Source: Demequina lutea (GTDB lineage: Bacteria > Actinomycetota > Actinomycetes > Actinomycetales > Demequinaceae). Taken from it: a stretch of 64,000 nucleotides of DNA. The position numbers and the translations under genes were made by a program. Location of the stretch: assembly GCF_013409005.1 (NCBI RefSeq), contig NZ_JACBZO010000001.1, positions 2,666,001 through 2,730,000 on the forward strand, read 5' to 3'. The notes beneath the pieces were generated by a model. The model saw nothing but the letters and a program-made list of their open reading frames with translations. It made no database searches and was not told the DNA's origin. Each line of letters begins with the position of its first letter. Position 1 is the stretch's first letter. Shown in pieces: positions 34,594 to 43,067 of the stretch.

Positions 34594-35580
34594 CTAAGCG
34601 TTTGTCCCCTTCGCGTTCACCTCGTACGACGTGTTGGTCGCCTCGAAGAAGTTCACGAGCTGCAGTGTGTCGTTGGCCGTCGCCATCCACTTGGCGGGGT
34701 TTGACACGTTGTAGTGGGACTCGAAGCCGAGCTCCTCGAGCCTGCGATCCGCCAGGTACTTCACGTACTGGTTCACGTAGTCGGCGTTGAGGCCCAGGAT
34801 GCCCTTGGGGAGCAGGTCGCGGTTGTACGCCTCCTCCATCTCCACGGCGCCGAGGATCATGTTGCGGATCTCGTTCGCGAACTCCTCGTTCTGCAGGTCC
34901 GGGTTCTCCTCGAGCACCGTGAGGATCAGGTTGATGCCGAACTGCAGGTGCAGCGACTCGTCCCTGATGACCCAGTCCATAAGCGAACCGAAGTTGCGCA
35001 ACAGGTTCCGCTGGCGGAACGACAGCGCCACCATGAAGCCCGAGTAGAACCAGATGCCCTCAAGGATGATGTTGTACGCGATGAGGTTGCGGATGAAGTC
35101 CTTCTTGCCCTCGGTTGTCGTGATGTCGAGGGTGTCCTCCGTCATCCGCTTGATGAACTTGACCTGGAACTCTTCCTTCGCGGCCATCGACGGCACGGTC
35201 ACGTGCGACGCGTAGGCCTGCTCGCGATCGATCGGGAAGGTCTCGAGGACGTATTCGAACGACATGCAGTGGTTGGCCTCTTCCCACATCTGCTTCGCGA
35301 GATACAGATGCGTCTCGGGGGCATTGATGTACGGATACACGCCAAAGGCGAGGGCCTTGTTGACGAGCAGCTCGTTCGGGTTGAAGTACGACATCAAGTA
35401 TGTGACCGCGTGCTTTTCTTCGTCGGTCATCTTCTTGAAGTCGGCGAGGTCCTCACCCAACTGAATCTCGTTGGGGAACCACGTGTTCGCGACCGCCTGG
35501 TCATACAGATCCATGGCCCACTGGTACTTGACCGGCTTGAGTACAAGCCCGTCTTGGATTCCGGTTCCGAGGATGCCCAT
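34594..35580 (-). CDS. nrdB: Ribonucleotide reductase small subunit, class Ic-like (NrdB)
   Basis: The 328-residue ferritin-like R2 subunit makes the oxidant used by NrdA. Metal ligands can be placed: Glu70 in NPNELLVN, Glu101 and His104 in WEEANHCMSFEYV, a Glu in ILEGIWFYSGF, and Glu/His in IRDESLHLQFG. The radical Tyr of class Ia (E-x-x-H-x-x-x-Y) is Phe108 here, and the first ligand is Glu rather than Asp. Both features match the Chlamydia class Ic protein, which uses a Mn/Fe cofactor instead of a tyrosyl radical. ATG at 35580 follows AAGGAGTAACACC; nrdA ends 45 bases upstream, so the two form one operon. Confidence 0.95.
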   Translation of the reverse strand: MGILGTGIQDGLVLKPVKYQWAMDLYDQAVANTWFPNEIQLGEDLADFKKMTDEEKHAVTYLMSYFNPNELLVNKALAFGVYPYINAPETHLYLAKQMWEEANHCMSFEYVLETFPIDREQAYASHVTVPSMAAKEEFQVKFIKRMTEDTLDITTTEGKKDFIRNLIAYNIILEGIWFYSGFMVALSFRQRNLLRNFGSLMDWVIRDESLHLQFGINLILTVLEENPDLQNEEFANEIRNMILGAVEMEEAYNRDLLPKGILGLNADYVNQYVKYLADRRLEELGFESHYNVSNPAKWMATANDTLQLVNFFEATNTSYEVNAKGTNA

Positions 35581-35625
35581 GGTGTTACTCCTTGTCGTCT
35601 TTCAGGTCTGAGGGGCTGTCAATGG

Positions 35626-38600
35626 CTACTGGCAGGACTCGCACTGGAGTCGCTCCATCGGGTCGACGGGGCAGGCCACGCCTCCCACCATTTCCATGTC
35701 ACCGTCGGCGGAGTACACCGTCTCGACGACCTCGAGCATTGTCGCGCCCTCGGGCGCCTCGTAGGCGTCGAACCGGTCCGTCTCGCCCGCCGACGCCGTT
35801 TCAACACCCGCCGTTTCAACACCCGCCGTTTCCACCAAGGGGGGCTCGACGATGGCGGGAAGCGCCGAAGGCGGAACAACGGGCTTCTGCTCGGGAGCCG
35901 GCGCGAAGGCCTTGGCGGCCAATGCCGACATGAACGACGCGGGAGCGATCGAGATGCCGCCCGTCCTGGGGGACGCTTCGACAACGACTTGGGCTGAGGG
36001 AACGGGAGCGGCCGAAGTCGCCACCGCACCGAATCCGCGCTTGACAGGAGCCGCCGCCGGAGCCTGCGCGGCAGGGGCCGCTTCGACCGCCTGCGCAACA
36101 CCTTCGTCGGCGATCACCGCGTCGGCGACGGGAGCGTCGGCCGCAGCGGTCGCGGCGCCGAAGCCCTTCTTGGCGCCGCCGAAGCCGCCGAAGCCCTTCT
36201 TGGCTGGACCGGAAGAGCCCTTGCCCTGGCCGTTGGCCGAGCCGGTCGTGTTGATCTTCTCGGTCTTGTTGACCCTGACGGTCGACTGCTCGGCCGTGTG
36301 TCGCGGCTTCATGTGGAGGTAGTACGTCGTCTTGACGCCGCGTTCCCAAGCGGCCGCGTACAGGGCCATCATGTTCTCGACGTCGCGGTCCTCGAGGTAG
36401 ATGTTCCGGCTGATGGCCTGGTCGATCCACTTCTGGGCGCGCGCCGCCACCTCGATAAATGCGTACGGGCTGAGCTGGAATGAGGTCTTGTAGACCTCCT
36501 GCAGGTGCTCGGGGATGCCCTCGATCCGCGACAGGTCGCCCTGCGTGGCGAGGAGTTCGTCCTTGACGTCTTCCCACAGCCCCAGGTCCTGCAGGTCCTT
36601 CACCAGGTTGCGGTTGACCTCGAGGAACTTACCGGACGACGTCGCGCGGGAGAATATCTGCGAGAACTGCGGGTCAAAACCCGGAGTGGTGCCCGCCACC
36701 AGGCCGATCGATGCCGTGGGCGCGACGGCCATGAGGGTCGCATTGCGCATGCCGCCCGCGACCTTCGCACGCAGGGTGTCCCAGTCCTGGCGCATGGTGC
36801 GGTTGACGGCGATCGGCACACCACGGTCCGCCTCGGCGATCGCAATCGTGTCGAAGGGAACGAGGCCCTTGGACCAGCCGGAGCCCTCGAAGTTCGAGTA
36901 CGAGCCCCGCTCGCGCGCAAGGTCGGCCGATTCGTCGATCGCGTGGAAGGACACGAACTCGACGATCTGGTCGATGAGGTCGTAAGACTCCTCGGACTCG
37001 TACGCCAGGCCCATCTTCTCGGTCACGTCGGTGAAGCCCATGACGCCCAGGCCGATCGCACGGTTTTCCTTGTTCGCGTGCTCCGACTCGGGGACGGAGG
37101 AGAGCGTGATGTCAACGAGGTTGTCGAGCTGACGCACCGAGAGGCGCACGGAGGTCTCCATGCGCTCCCAGTCGATCTTGCCGTCGATGTAGTGCGCCGA
37201 GAGGTTGATCGATGCGAGGTTGCAGACCGCGATGTTCTCGCGGTCCTGCGGCAGGCAGATCTCGGTGCACAGGTTCGACAGGTGGATGGTGCCCGTGTTG
37301 GTGTTGAGGGCACGGTTGTTGATCGTGTCCTTCCACGTGAGCCACGGGTGCGAGGACGCCTGCAACGAGATGAGGATCGCCTTGTACTGCTCGCGTGCGC
37401 CCATCTTCTTGAACCTGCGGACCTTGCCCGCCTCGGCGAGAGCCACGAGCTCGTTGTAGCGGCGCGAGAAAGCCGACCCGACGAGCTCGACCAGGTCTGG
37501 CGCGTCGGCGGGGTCGAAGAGGTACCAGTCTTCGTTGGCGGCCACACGCTTCATGAACTCGTCCGAGATCCACACCGCGGTGTTCGCGGTACGCGTGCGG
37601 CGGTAGGGGTCACCGGAGTTTTGGCGCAGGTCCAGGAACTGCGGGAAGTCGAGGTGCCAGTTCTCCATGTAGAAGCACAGGGCGCCAAACTTCTTGCCAC
37701 CGCGGCTCACGGCGCGCAGCGTCGAGTCGATCGTGTGCATGAACGGGATGGGGCCGGTCGAGGACGTGTTGTTCGACTTGATGGGGCTGCCCTCGGAACG
37801 CAGCTTGGTCACCGACAGGCCGATGCCGCCGGTGCCCTTGGTGAGCCACATGACGTCGCCGACGGTCTTGGCGATGTGGTCCATGTCGTCTTCCATCTGC
37901 ATCACGAAGCAGTTGGAAAGCTGCGGGTACGACGTGCCCGCGTTCACCAGGGTCGAGCCGGCGGGCAGGTATTCGAGGCGCGAGACCTTCTCGTAGAACT
38001 TGAGCGCCATCTCCGTCGGGTTGTTCTCGTTGAGAGAAAGCCCCATGCAGACGCGCATCCAGAAGTACTGCGGCACCTCGAGCGCCTTGCCGTGGCGGTC
38101 GGTAATCATGTAGCGGTTGCGCATCGTGACGGTGCCGATGTACCGCATGAGGTCGTCGCGACGGTGGTCGATGGCGGCCGCAAGGGCGTCGAGGTCAAAC
38201 AGCGACTCCAGGCGGGTGTCGAGCAGGCCCTCCTCGACCGCGTCGCGAATGTAGCCAGGGAAGCGGGCCTGGTGGAGCAGCGCCAGCTCAAGGTCGGTGT
38301 CGAAACCGCCGAGCACGCGCTTGTAAATCACCTTGCGCAGCAGGCGCGACGCGACGATGTCGAAGTCGGGGTCGTCCTTGACGTTCTGGACGGCCACGCC
38401 GATGGCGGCCTCGTCGAGCTGCTCGGTCGTGATGCCGTCGAACAACGTGATGGCCAACTCGGAGGCGACCTGAGTGGTGATCGAAATCTGATCGGGCAGT
38501 CCGGCCGCCGCGCGCTCGATCGCCTTGTTGATGCGGTCCGCGTTGTACGGCTCTCTGGTCCCGTCGCGCTTGGTGACGTGGATTCCCGTCCGGGTCGGGT

Positions 38601-38667
38601 TGGCGTCGGCTACGGCCGAAGCGACATCGCCATTGACGTCGGCTGCGTTGTTCTCCGTGATCGTCAC
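35626..38667 (-). CDS. nrdA: Ribonucleotide reductase large subunit (NrdA) with long linker
   Basis: The 1013-residue R1 subunit reduces ribonucleoside diphosphates. It has an N-terminal ATP-cone (VTKRDGTREPYNADRINKAI), the active-site Cys in QLSNCFV, and the finger-loop LSNLCTEICLP with the Asn-x-Cys-x-Glu triad. Its C-terminal redox tail ends CESCQ. About 180 residues rich in Ala, Pro and Gly (roughly 800-985, with KKGFGGFGGAKKGFG and two GVETA repeats) separate the core from the Cys tail, making it longer than usual. GTG at 38665-38667 has AAAGGAG at seven bases; the open frame upstream lies in the leader. It is paired with NrdB immediately downstream. Confidence 0.96.
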   Translation of the reverse strand: MTITENNAADVNGDVASAVADANPTRTGIHVTKRDGTREPYNADRINKAIERAAAGLPDQISITTQVASELAITLFDGITTEQLDEAAIGVAVQNVKDDPDFDIVASRLLRKVIYKRVLGGFDTDLELALLHQARFPGYIRDAVEEGLLDTRLESLFDLDALAAAIDHRRDDLMRYIGTVTMRNRYMITDRHGKALEVPQYFWMRVCMGLSLNENNPTEMALKFYEKVSRLEYLPAGSTLVNAGTSYPQLSNCFVMQMEDDMDHIAKTVGDVMWLTKGTGGIGLSVTKLRSEGSPIKSNNTSSTGPIPFMHTIDSTLRAVSRGGKKFGALCFYMENWHLDFPQFLDLRQNSGDPYRRTRTANTAVWISDEFMKRVAANEDWYLFDPADAPDLVELVGSAFSRRYNELVALAEAGKVRRFKKMGAREQYKAILISLQASSHPWLTWKDTINNRALNTNTGTIHLSNLCTEICLPQDRENIAVCNLASINLSAHYIDGKIDWERMETSVRLSVRQLDNLVDITLSSVPESEHANKENRAIGLGVMGFTDVTEKMGLAYESEESYDLIDQIVEFVSFHAIDESADLARERGSYSNFEGSGWSKGLVPFDTIAIAEADRGVPIAVNRTMRQDWDTLRAKVAGGMRNATLMAVAPTASIGLVAGTTPGFDPQFSQIFSRATSSGKFLEVNRNLVKDLQDLGLWEDVKDELLATQGDLSRIEGIPEHLQEVYKTSFQLSPYAFIEVAARAQKWIDQAISRNIYLEDRDVENMMALYAAAWERGVKTTYYLHMKPRHTAEQSTVRVNKTEKINTTGSANGQGKGSSGPAKKGFGGFGGAKKGFGAATAAADAPVADAVIADEGVAQAVEAAPAAQAPAAAPVKRGFGAVATSAAPVPSAQVVVEASPRTGGISIAPASFMSALAAKAFAPAPEQKPVVPPSALPAIVEPPLVETAGVETAGVETASAGETDRFDAYEAPEGATMLEVVETVYSADGDMEMVGGVACPVDPMERLQCESCQ
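35797..35841 (-). repeat. 15-bp direct repeats in the nrdA linker
   Basis: Plus-strand GCCGTTTCAACACCC occurs twice in a row, with a third partial unit GCCGTTTCC. They encode GVETAGVETA. It is a small in-frame slippage array inside the low-complexity linker. Confidence 0.7.
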
Positions 38668-39066
38668 GATACTCCTTTGAAAACTGTGGCCCGAGGGCCA
38701 AATGGGGACTCCGGCAATCAATCGCCGGACGTGCTGGGGTCCTACCAGGGGACTTTCACTCGGAAGGGCTGCGAGGCCTCGAATTCTGCTCAAAACCCTC
38801 TCGAGTACTGAGGTCGAGAGTAGCCCGTCCTTACCGTCGGTGCAACAACATGTGGGGGTGTTCCATGCCTTTCGACCCTAGATGTAGTGGTCATGTGCAA
38901 AACCATGGGATAAGCCTGTGGACAACTGCGTGGTGCCGGTGGATGACGCGCTCCGTGGTGAAGTTGGGGCATCCCGCGGTCCTTTGCCGCCAGTCCATGG
39001 TCCCTCGCGGGTCCGACATTGCCGCTCGGCTTTGCCGAATAGGCCGCGAACAGTCAGACTAGGCGC
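38668..39066. promoter_or_regulatory. Divergent promoter region of nrdAB, with NrdR-box-like sites
   Basis: This roughly 400-base gap holds the promoters for nrdA (minus) and the lipoprotein (plus). ACCCTAGATGTAGTGG at 38875-38890 resembles an NrdR box (consensus near ACACTATATATAGTGT), and a weaker similar sequence, ACAACATGTGGGGGTG, starts 30 bases before it at 38845. Paired NrdR sites about three helical turns apart are normal for ribonucleotide reductase operons. The matches are imperfect, so this is tentative. A short inverted repeat (CCGGCAATCAATCGCCGG) lies at about 38711-38728. Confidence 0.4.
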
Positions 39067-39588
39067 GTGAAACGTGTAGCCACTCTTGCCGCCGCTGCTG
39101 CTCTCATGCTTTCCGGTTGCGCTCAGAGCACCACAACGAACCCTTCCGCCGCGCCGACCAAGCCGAAAGACTTCTGCCACGCCATGGCCTCAGCGGCCGC
39201 GCTCGCGTCCCCGGCGTCCGATGCGCTCGACAGTCTCTTCACGATGATCGACACCATGGCGGCCGGCTCCAAGGACGGGGACATCGCCAATCTCCACACG
39301 GTCGGCGACGCCACCACGAGCACGTCTCAGGCGTACGCCGCAGCGCTTGGCACGGCCGCGGGCATGGCCCCCACCACCTTGGCCGCCGACATCACGTCGC
39401 TGCAGAGTTACTGGACGCTCTACGCGGTCGGCCTTGGCCAGATAGCGCAAGGCGCGACGTCGTACGGCAGCCTGGTGGACCAAACATCCGCACTGTCCAC
39501 GAGCGACCAGGCGGCCGCGCTCATCAAGGAACAGCCTGCGGCTCAGCAGCGCATCAACGCGGGCTACCTCACGGAGTGCGCGGGCTAA
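39067..39588 (+). CDS. Small Ala-rich lipoprotein (unknown)
   Basis: I do not recognise a family. The 173-residue product has a signal peptide (MKRVATLAAAAALMLSG) with a lipobox cleaved before Cys18, then a Thr/Ser/Pro linker and an Ala-rich helical domain with two further Cys residues (near CHAMAS and the C-terminal ECAG) that may form a disulfide. It should be anchored outside the cytoplasmic membrane. GTG at 39067 is the only start that keeps the signal peptide. It is divergent from nrdA with no evident link. Confidence 0.75.
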   Translation: MKRVATLAAAAALMLSGCAQSTTTNPSAAPTKPKDFCHAMASAAALASPASDALDSLFTMIDTMAAGSKDGDIANLHTVGDATTSTSQAYAAALGTAAGMAPTTLAADITSLQSYWTLYAVGLGQIAQGATSYGSLVDQTSALSTSDQAAALIKEQPAAQQRINAGYLTECAG

Positions 39589-39670
39589 GTGTTGCGGTGC
39601 GCTCGTGGCGGCGCACTCAAGAAGACCGCGTACCCGCCAGCCGAAGGCTGCGTTAACGCCGCTAGGGCTG

Positions 39671-39789
39671 CTAGTCCTCCCGTGACTCCTTAACCCGGGC
39701 GACGAGCTGGGTCGGGCTCACGAACCGCAGCGCGATGATGAGGATGACCATCATCGTCACGGTGTAGACGACTGCCATGGAGGAAACCA
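39671..39789 (-). pseudogene. Duplicated 3' end of the uronate ABC permease gene
   Basis: These 119 bases match 42144-42262, the end of a complete permease gene, with about four differences; they encode the last helix and tail (SMAVVYTVTMMVILIIALRF then VARVKESRED). Upstream of 39789 the similarity ends at once. An open frame runs through to 39886, but its first 32 residues are unrelated. The two copies form a direct repeat around 2.35 kb of foreign-looking DNA. Confidence 0.88.
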
Positions 39790-39813
39790 AAGCTGCAGCA
39801 TTCCCCTCCGTGG

Positions 39814-40692
39814 TCATTCTCCTGCCAGCCATTGGGCGACCGCTTCCGGCATGAAGCTGTCTGGCGCGTGGGCACCAGGGCGCCACCTGACCGTGGCGAC
39901 GCCGTCCGGGAACGACGCAATCACTTTCGCGGCACCGGCCGCGGGGAAGTGCTCATCACCCTCCGCCGCCAGCACGAGCAACCGCTTGCCGCGAAGGCTC
40001 GCCGCGACTGCGGCGTAACCTCCAGCATCCTCGAGGCCCGGAATATACCAACCTGGGTTGTGCAAAATTCCTGCCTCCCGAGCAGCGCCGTACGTGGTCA
40101 CGCCGCAACTGATCACAGCGTGCTTGAGGCGTTCGTCAACCGCGAGAGAGAGGAGGGCGATCTGCCCTCCGAGTGAATGGCCCGCAACAGCCACCGGGCC
40201 GGTGACATCCTCGAATTTCTCAAGGTAGTCGACCACGCTGAGAACATCGCGCACATGACGGCCGTGCAGGGTGCCTCCCTCAACAAGTGCGTTCATCGCC
40301 TGGAACAGTTCATAGCGGAGCCCCGCGTCGGTCGGGGGCTGCCGGTCCTCGAAGCCATCGAGGTCCGGCATCGCCACAATGAATCCGCGGCGCGCCAGAG
40401 CTAGGCCATAGGCGGCGTGGCTGTCGCCGTGGAGGCCAGCGGGCTCACTCTTGCCCAAGTGATATTCGTCATTGTGTTGGTGGATAGCCACTGCGGCGGG
40501 CCACGGCCCCGGGGACAACGGCCGATAGAGCAGGAAGGGGATCGCCGAACCTGGTGTCACAAGCACTGCGGACCACAGGCCGAGCCCAGGGTCAGGCGAC
40601 GCCTCCGAGCGCCACTCCGTGGCGCTCGCGACGCCCGGCTGGCCAACTCCAATGAGGGCGGCCAGTCGGGCGGGCGTCAATCCGGCCGTCAC
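39814..40692 (-). CDS. Alpha/beta hydrolase (dienelactone hydrolase/acetyl xylan esterase-like)
   Basis: This 292-residue hydrolase has the nucleophile elbow VAVAGHSLGGQIAL with Ser as nucleophile, a likely acid in LAAEGDEHFP and a late His in PGAHAPDSF. The start includes IHQHNDEYHLGKSEPAGL, similar to bacterial acetyl-esterase-like or BAAT-type hydrolases used on sugar esters. No signal peptide is present. It overlaps by four bases the remnant of a sugar ABC transporter, so it may once have served that uptake system. The substrate is unknown. Confidence 0.8.
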   Translation of the reverse strand: MTAGLTPARLAALIGVGQPGVASATEWRSEASPDPGLGLWSAVLVTPGSAIPFLLYRPLSPGPWPAAVAIHQHNDEYHLGKSEPAGLHGDSHAAYGLALARRGFIVAMPDLDGFEDRQPPTDAGLRYELFQAMNALVEGGTLHGRHVRDVLSVVDYLEKFEDVTGPVAVAGHSLGGQIALLSLAVDERLKHAVISCGVTTYGAAREAGILHNPGWYIPGLEDAGGYAAVAASLRGKRLLVLAAEGDEHFPAAGAAKVIASFPDGVATVRWRPGAHAPDSFMPEAVAQWLAGE

Positions 40693-41180
40693 GCGTCACG
40701 GCCCGTAATCGCACGAACCGGGGTCTCGGAGGTGTAGTTCTCGATACAGTCATTGGCCACCTGCCGGCCCAACCGGACGACGACGATGCGATCGGTGACC
40801 TCCAGCACCTGACGCAGGGCGTGGGAGATGAGGATGATGCCCAAGCCCTTGTCCCTCGCTCTGCGGATCACGTCGAGGACCTGCCCCGATTGATGCGGCC
40901 CGAGGTGATTCGTCGGCTCGTCAAGCAGAATGACTCTTTTCGCCCAGGCGACGGAACGTGCGATCGCCACGGTCTGCCGCTGGCCGCCGGAGAGATCGCT
41001 GACCGCCTGCCGCGGGTCGGGTACGTTCATGCCGAGCATGCCGATCACCACTTTCTGCCAGTTCGGTGGGATGCCAGCAACGATCAGTCCGCTCGGGACC
41101 CCGGTGATCAGGAAGGCGCCGAGTACCGAACCGAGCATCCTTCCACTCCCGCCAAAGATACTGGCAGCTCCCAAGATAAC
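40689..41180 (-). pseudogene. Fused remnant of a ribose-type ABC transporter (permease end joined to ATPase end)
   Basis: The first 45 codons are the C-terminal part of an RbsC-type permease (AASIFGGSGRMLGSVLGAFL, then a helix ending in WQKVVIGML). From about residue 48 the frame becomes the second half of an RbsA-type ATPase: VSDLSGGQRQTVAIARS, Walker B VILLDEPTNHLG and the switch His in LISHALRQ. A deletion joined the two genes in frame. Codons for Val-Ile-Leu lie just upstream, and then the IS256 element begins, cutting off the rest of the permease. There is no Walker A, so no ATP hydrolysis is expected. Confidence 0.82.
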
Positions 41181-41181
41181 A

Positions 41182-41868
41182 GGGGGTGTCAGATGTTCTG
41201 TGTAAGGGCGGGTCTCCGATCTGAAGGAGATTGACTATGGGTATGACCAAGCGGAGTGAGGGCAAGCAGGATGAGCCGGGGGCTCGCCGATTGCGGCGCG
41301 AACTCTTCGACGAGGAGATGCTCGACCGGTTGATGGCGGCCTCGGATGAACGTGGACTCGCGCTCACGGGTGAGGGTGGCTTCCTGCCGGAGATGATCAG
41401 AGCGGTCCTGGAGCGTGGCATGGACGCCGAGCTGAGCGACCATCTGGGCTACGAACGGGGCGATCCCGATGCCCGGTACTATCCGAACTCGCGTAACGGC
41501 GCCTCAGCGAAGACCGTGACGTCCATCGCTGGAGATGTCGAGTTAGCGATCCCACGCGACCGTGATGGGACGTTCACGCCCCGGCTGGTCCCGAAGGGCG
41601 CCAGGCGTCTGGGCGGGCTGGATGACATGATCATCTCGCTTTATGCCAGCGGGATGACGATCCGTGATATTCAGCATCACCTGGTCTCCACGATCGGCAC
41701 GGATCTGTCGCCAGAGACGATCTCGAAGATCACCGACGAAGTCACCGCGTGGCAGTCGACGCCGCTGGAAACCGCCCGTTCTACCCCGTGATCTACCTCG
41801 ATGCCCTCCAGGTCAAGATCCGTGACGGGGCCCACGTGACCGGCAGGGCCGCCCACATCGCTGTCGGC
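41182..41868 (+). mobile_element. IS256-family element fragment with frameshifted transposase
   Basis: The left end begins at about 41182 (GGGGGTGTCAGATGTTCTGT, an IS256-type terminal sequence). The transposase starts at 41237 or 41231 (ATG) after GAAGGAG and reads ERGMDAELSDHLGYERGD, YPNSRNGASAKTVTS and ELAIPRDRDGTF, typical of the Mutator/IS256 group. Near 41786 one base is missing (GAAACCGCCCG for an expected GAAAACCGC), after which YPVIYLDALQVKIRDGAHV continues in another frame. The element is cut at about 41868 inside the catalytic domain. It is inactive. Confidence 0.88.
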
Positions 41869-42125
41869 GAGTGGTGCGGCGCGCTCGAACGGTCCTTCAG
41901 CCCCTCGAAGCCCTCACTCTCATAACGCTTGAGCCACTTGTAATAGGCCTGCCGGCTGATCCCGTAGTAGCGACACGTGGCAGCAACGCTGCCACTGACT
42001 TCCTCGACGTGCCGCAGCACGGCTAGCTTGTGCTTCGCGCGACGCTCGAGCTCCCGCTCGGCCGACGCAGAGATGGTTGTTGTCATGGAACCTTCCTCCC
42101 AAAGGGAAGGCCCGACTGTCGACAA
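41869..42125 (-). mobile_element. IS481-family transposase fragment (N-terminal)
   Basis: The minus strand encodes HKLAVLRHVEEVSGSVAATC then YYGISRQAYYKWLKRYESEG and GLKDRSSAPHHSPTA, the helix-turn-helix and linker of an IS481/ISL-type transposase. The DDE domain is missing: coding changes to antisense IS256 after the SPTA motif. Its ATG is probably at 42084-42086 (MTTTISASAEREL), with GGAAGG just before. The other end abuts, within 20 bases, the intact permease gene at 42144. Confidence 0.82.
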
Positions 42126-42143
42126 CCTCCATCTGTTTTATAC

Positions 42144-43067
42144 CTAGTCCTCCCGTGACTCCTTAACCCGGGCGACGAGCTGTGTCGGGCTCACGAACCG
42201 CAGCGCGATGATGAGGATGAACATCATCGTCACGGTGTAGACGACGGCCATGGAGGAGACCAGCTGACGGATCTGGCCACCCCCCGCAGCGGTCATCGCA
42301 CGGTAGATCGCCACGACCAGCGTGTCCGAGTCGGGACCGGACACCAGGAACGTGAGATCGAACATCCCGACGGTGCGGACCAGCACGAGGATCGATGCCG
42401 CGAGAACTCCGGGCACCAGCAGCGGGAAGAGGATCTTCGTGAACACCTTCCGCATGTTCGCCCCGGACATCCGGGCCGCGTTCTCGATCGCCGGGTTGAT
42501 CTGCTCGATGAACGGCGTCATGGTCAGGATGACGAACGGGATGGACGGAACCAGGTTCACGAGGATCACCGCGGTGAGGGTGCGCCCGAGCCCGAGGTTG
42601 TACATCACGGTGGCCAGCGGGATGCCGTAGGTGATGGGTGGCATCAGGACGGGTAGCAGGAACAGCAGCGTGATGGCCTTCTTGAACGGGAAGTCGCGCC
42701 TCGCGAGGATGTACGCGGCGGGCACCCCGACGGCGACAGCGACGATGATGACAGCCAGCGCGACCACGAGCGTGACGCCGATGATGTGCGCCATGCCGAA
42801 GGTGCTCCACGCACTCGCATACCACTTCGCGGTGAAGCCTTCCGGGAGCCAGTTGGTGAACCACGACGTCCCGAATGAGTCCACGACCACGCTGATGAGG
42901 ATCCCGATCAGGAAGATGAAGAACGCGGCCGTCCCGGCCCACACGAACCAGGTTGAGGGTGCGGCGGCGAGCGAGCGTTGACCGGGAACCCGGTTGGCGG
43001 ACCTCGTCTTGACGGCGTCGGCCGGTGCCGGCGGGTCCGTCCGGGGCTGAGAAGTCTGAGTGGTCAT
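42144..43067 (-). CDS. Uronate-locus ABC permease 2 (PotC/ThiP-like)
   Basis: The 307-residue permease has six helices, from WAGTAAFFIFLIGILISVVV to the final LIIALRFVSP. Its EAA loop is ENAARMSGANMRKVFTKILFP. The YILARRDFPFKKAI segment places it with spermidine/iron/2-aminoethylphosphonate-type importers. ATG at 43065-43067 overlaps the upstream gene stop (TGATG); the open frame further upstream is inside that gene. With the next permease, the ATPase and the binding protein it forms a complete importer, transcribed away from the LacI regulator. Its 3' end is also present as a repeat at 39.7 kb. Confidence 0.9.
   Translation of the reverse strand: MTTQTSQPRTDPPAPADAVKTRSANRVPGQRSLAAAPSTWFVWAGTAAFFIFLIGILISVVVDSFGTSWFTNWLPEGFTAKWYASAWSTFGMAHIIGVTLVVALAVIIVAVAVGVPAAYILARRDFPFKKAITLLFLLPVLMPPITYGIPLATVMYNLGLGRTLTAVILVNLVPSIPFVILTMTPFIEQINPAIENAARMSGANMRKVFTKILFPLLVPGVLAASILVLVRTVGMFDLTFLVSGPDSDTLVVAIYRAMTAAGGGQIRQLVSSMAVVYTVTMMFILIIALRFVSPTQLVARVKESRED

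Noticed and set aside
36505..38811. A 768-codon open frame on the plus strand opposite nrdA
   Set aside because: It is the antisense of a well-supported ribonucleotide reductase gene; the protein is Arg/Val/Glu-rich with no motif, as expected from high-GC shadow frames.
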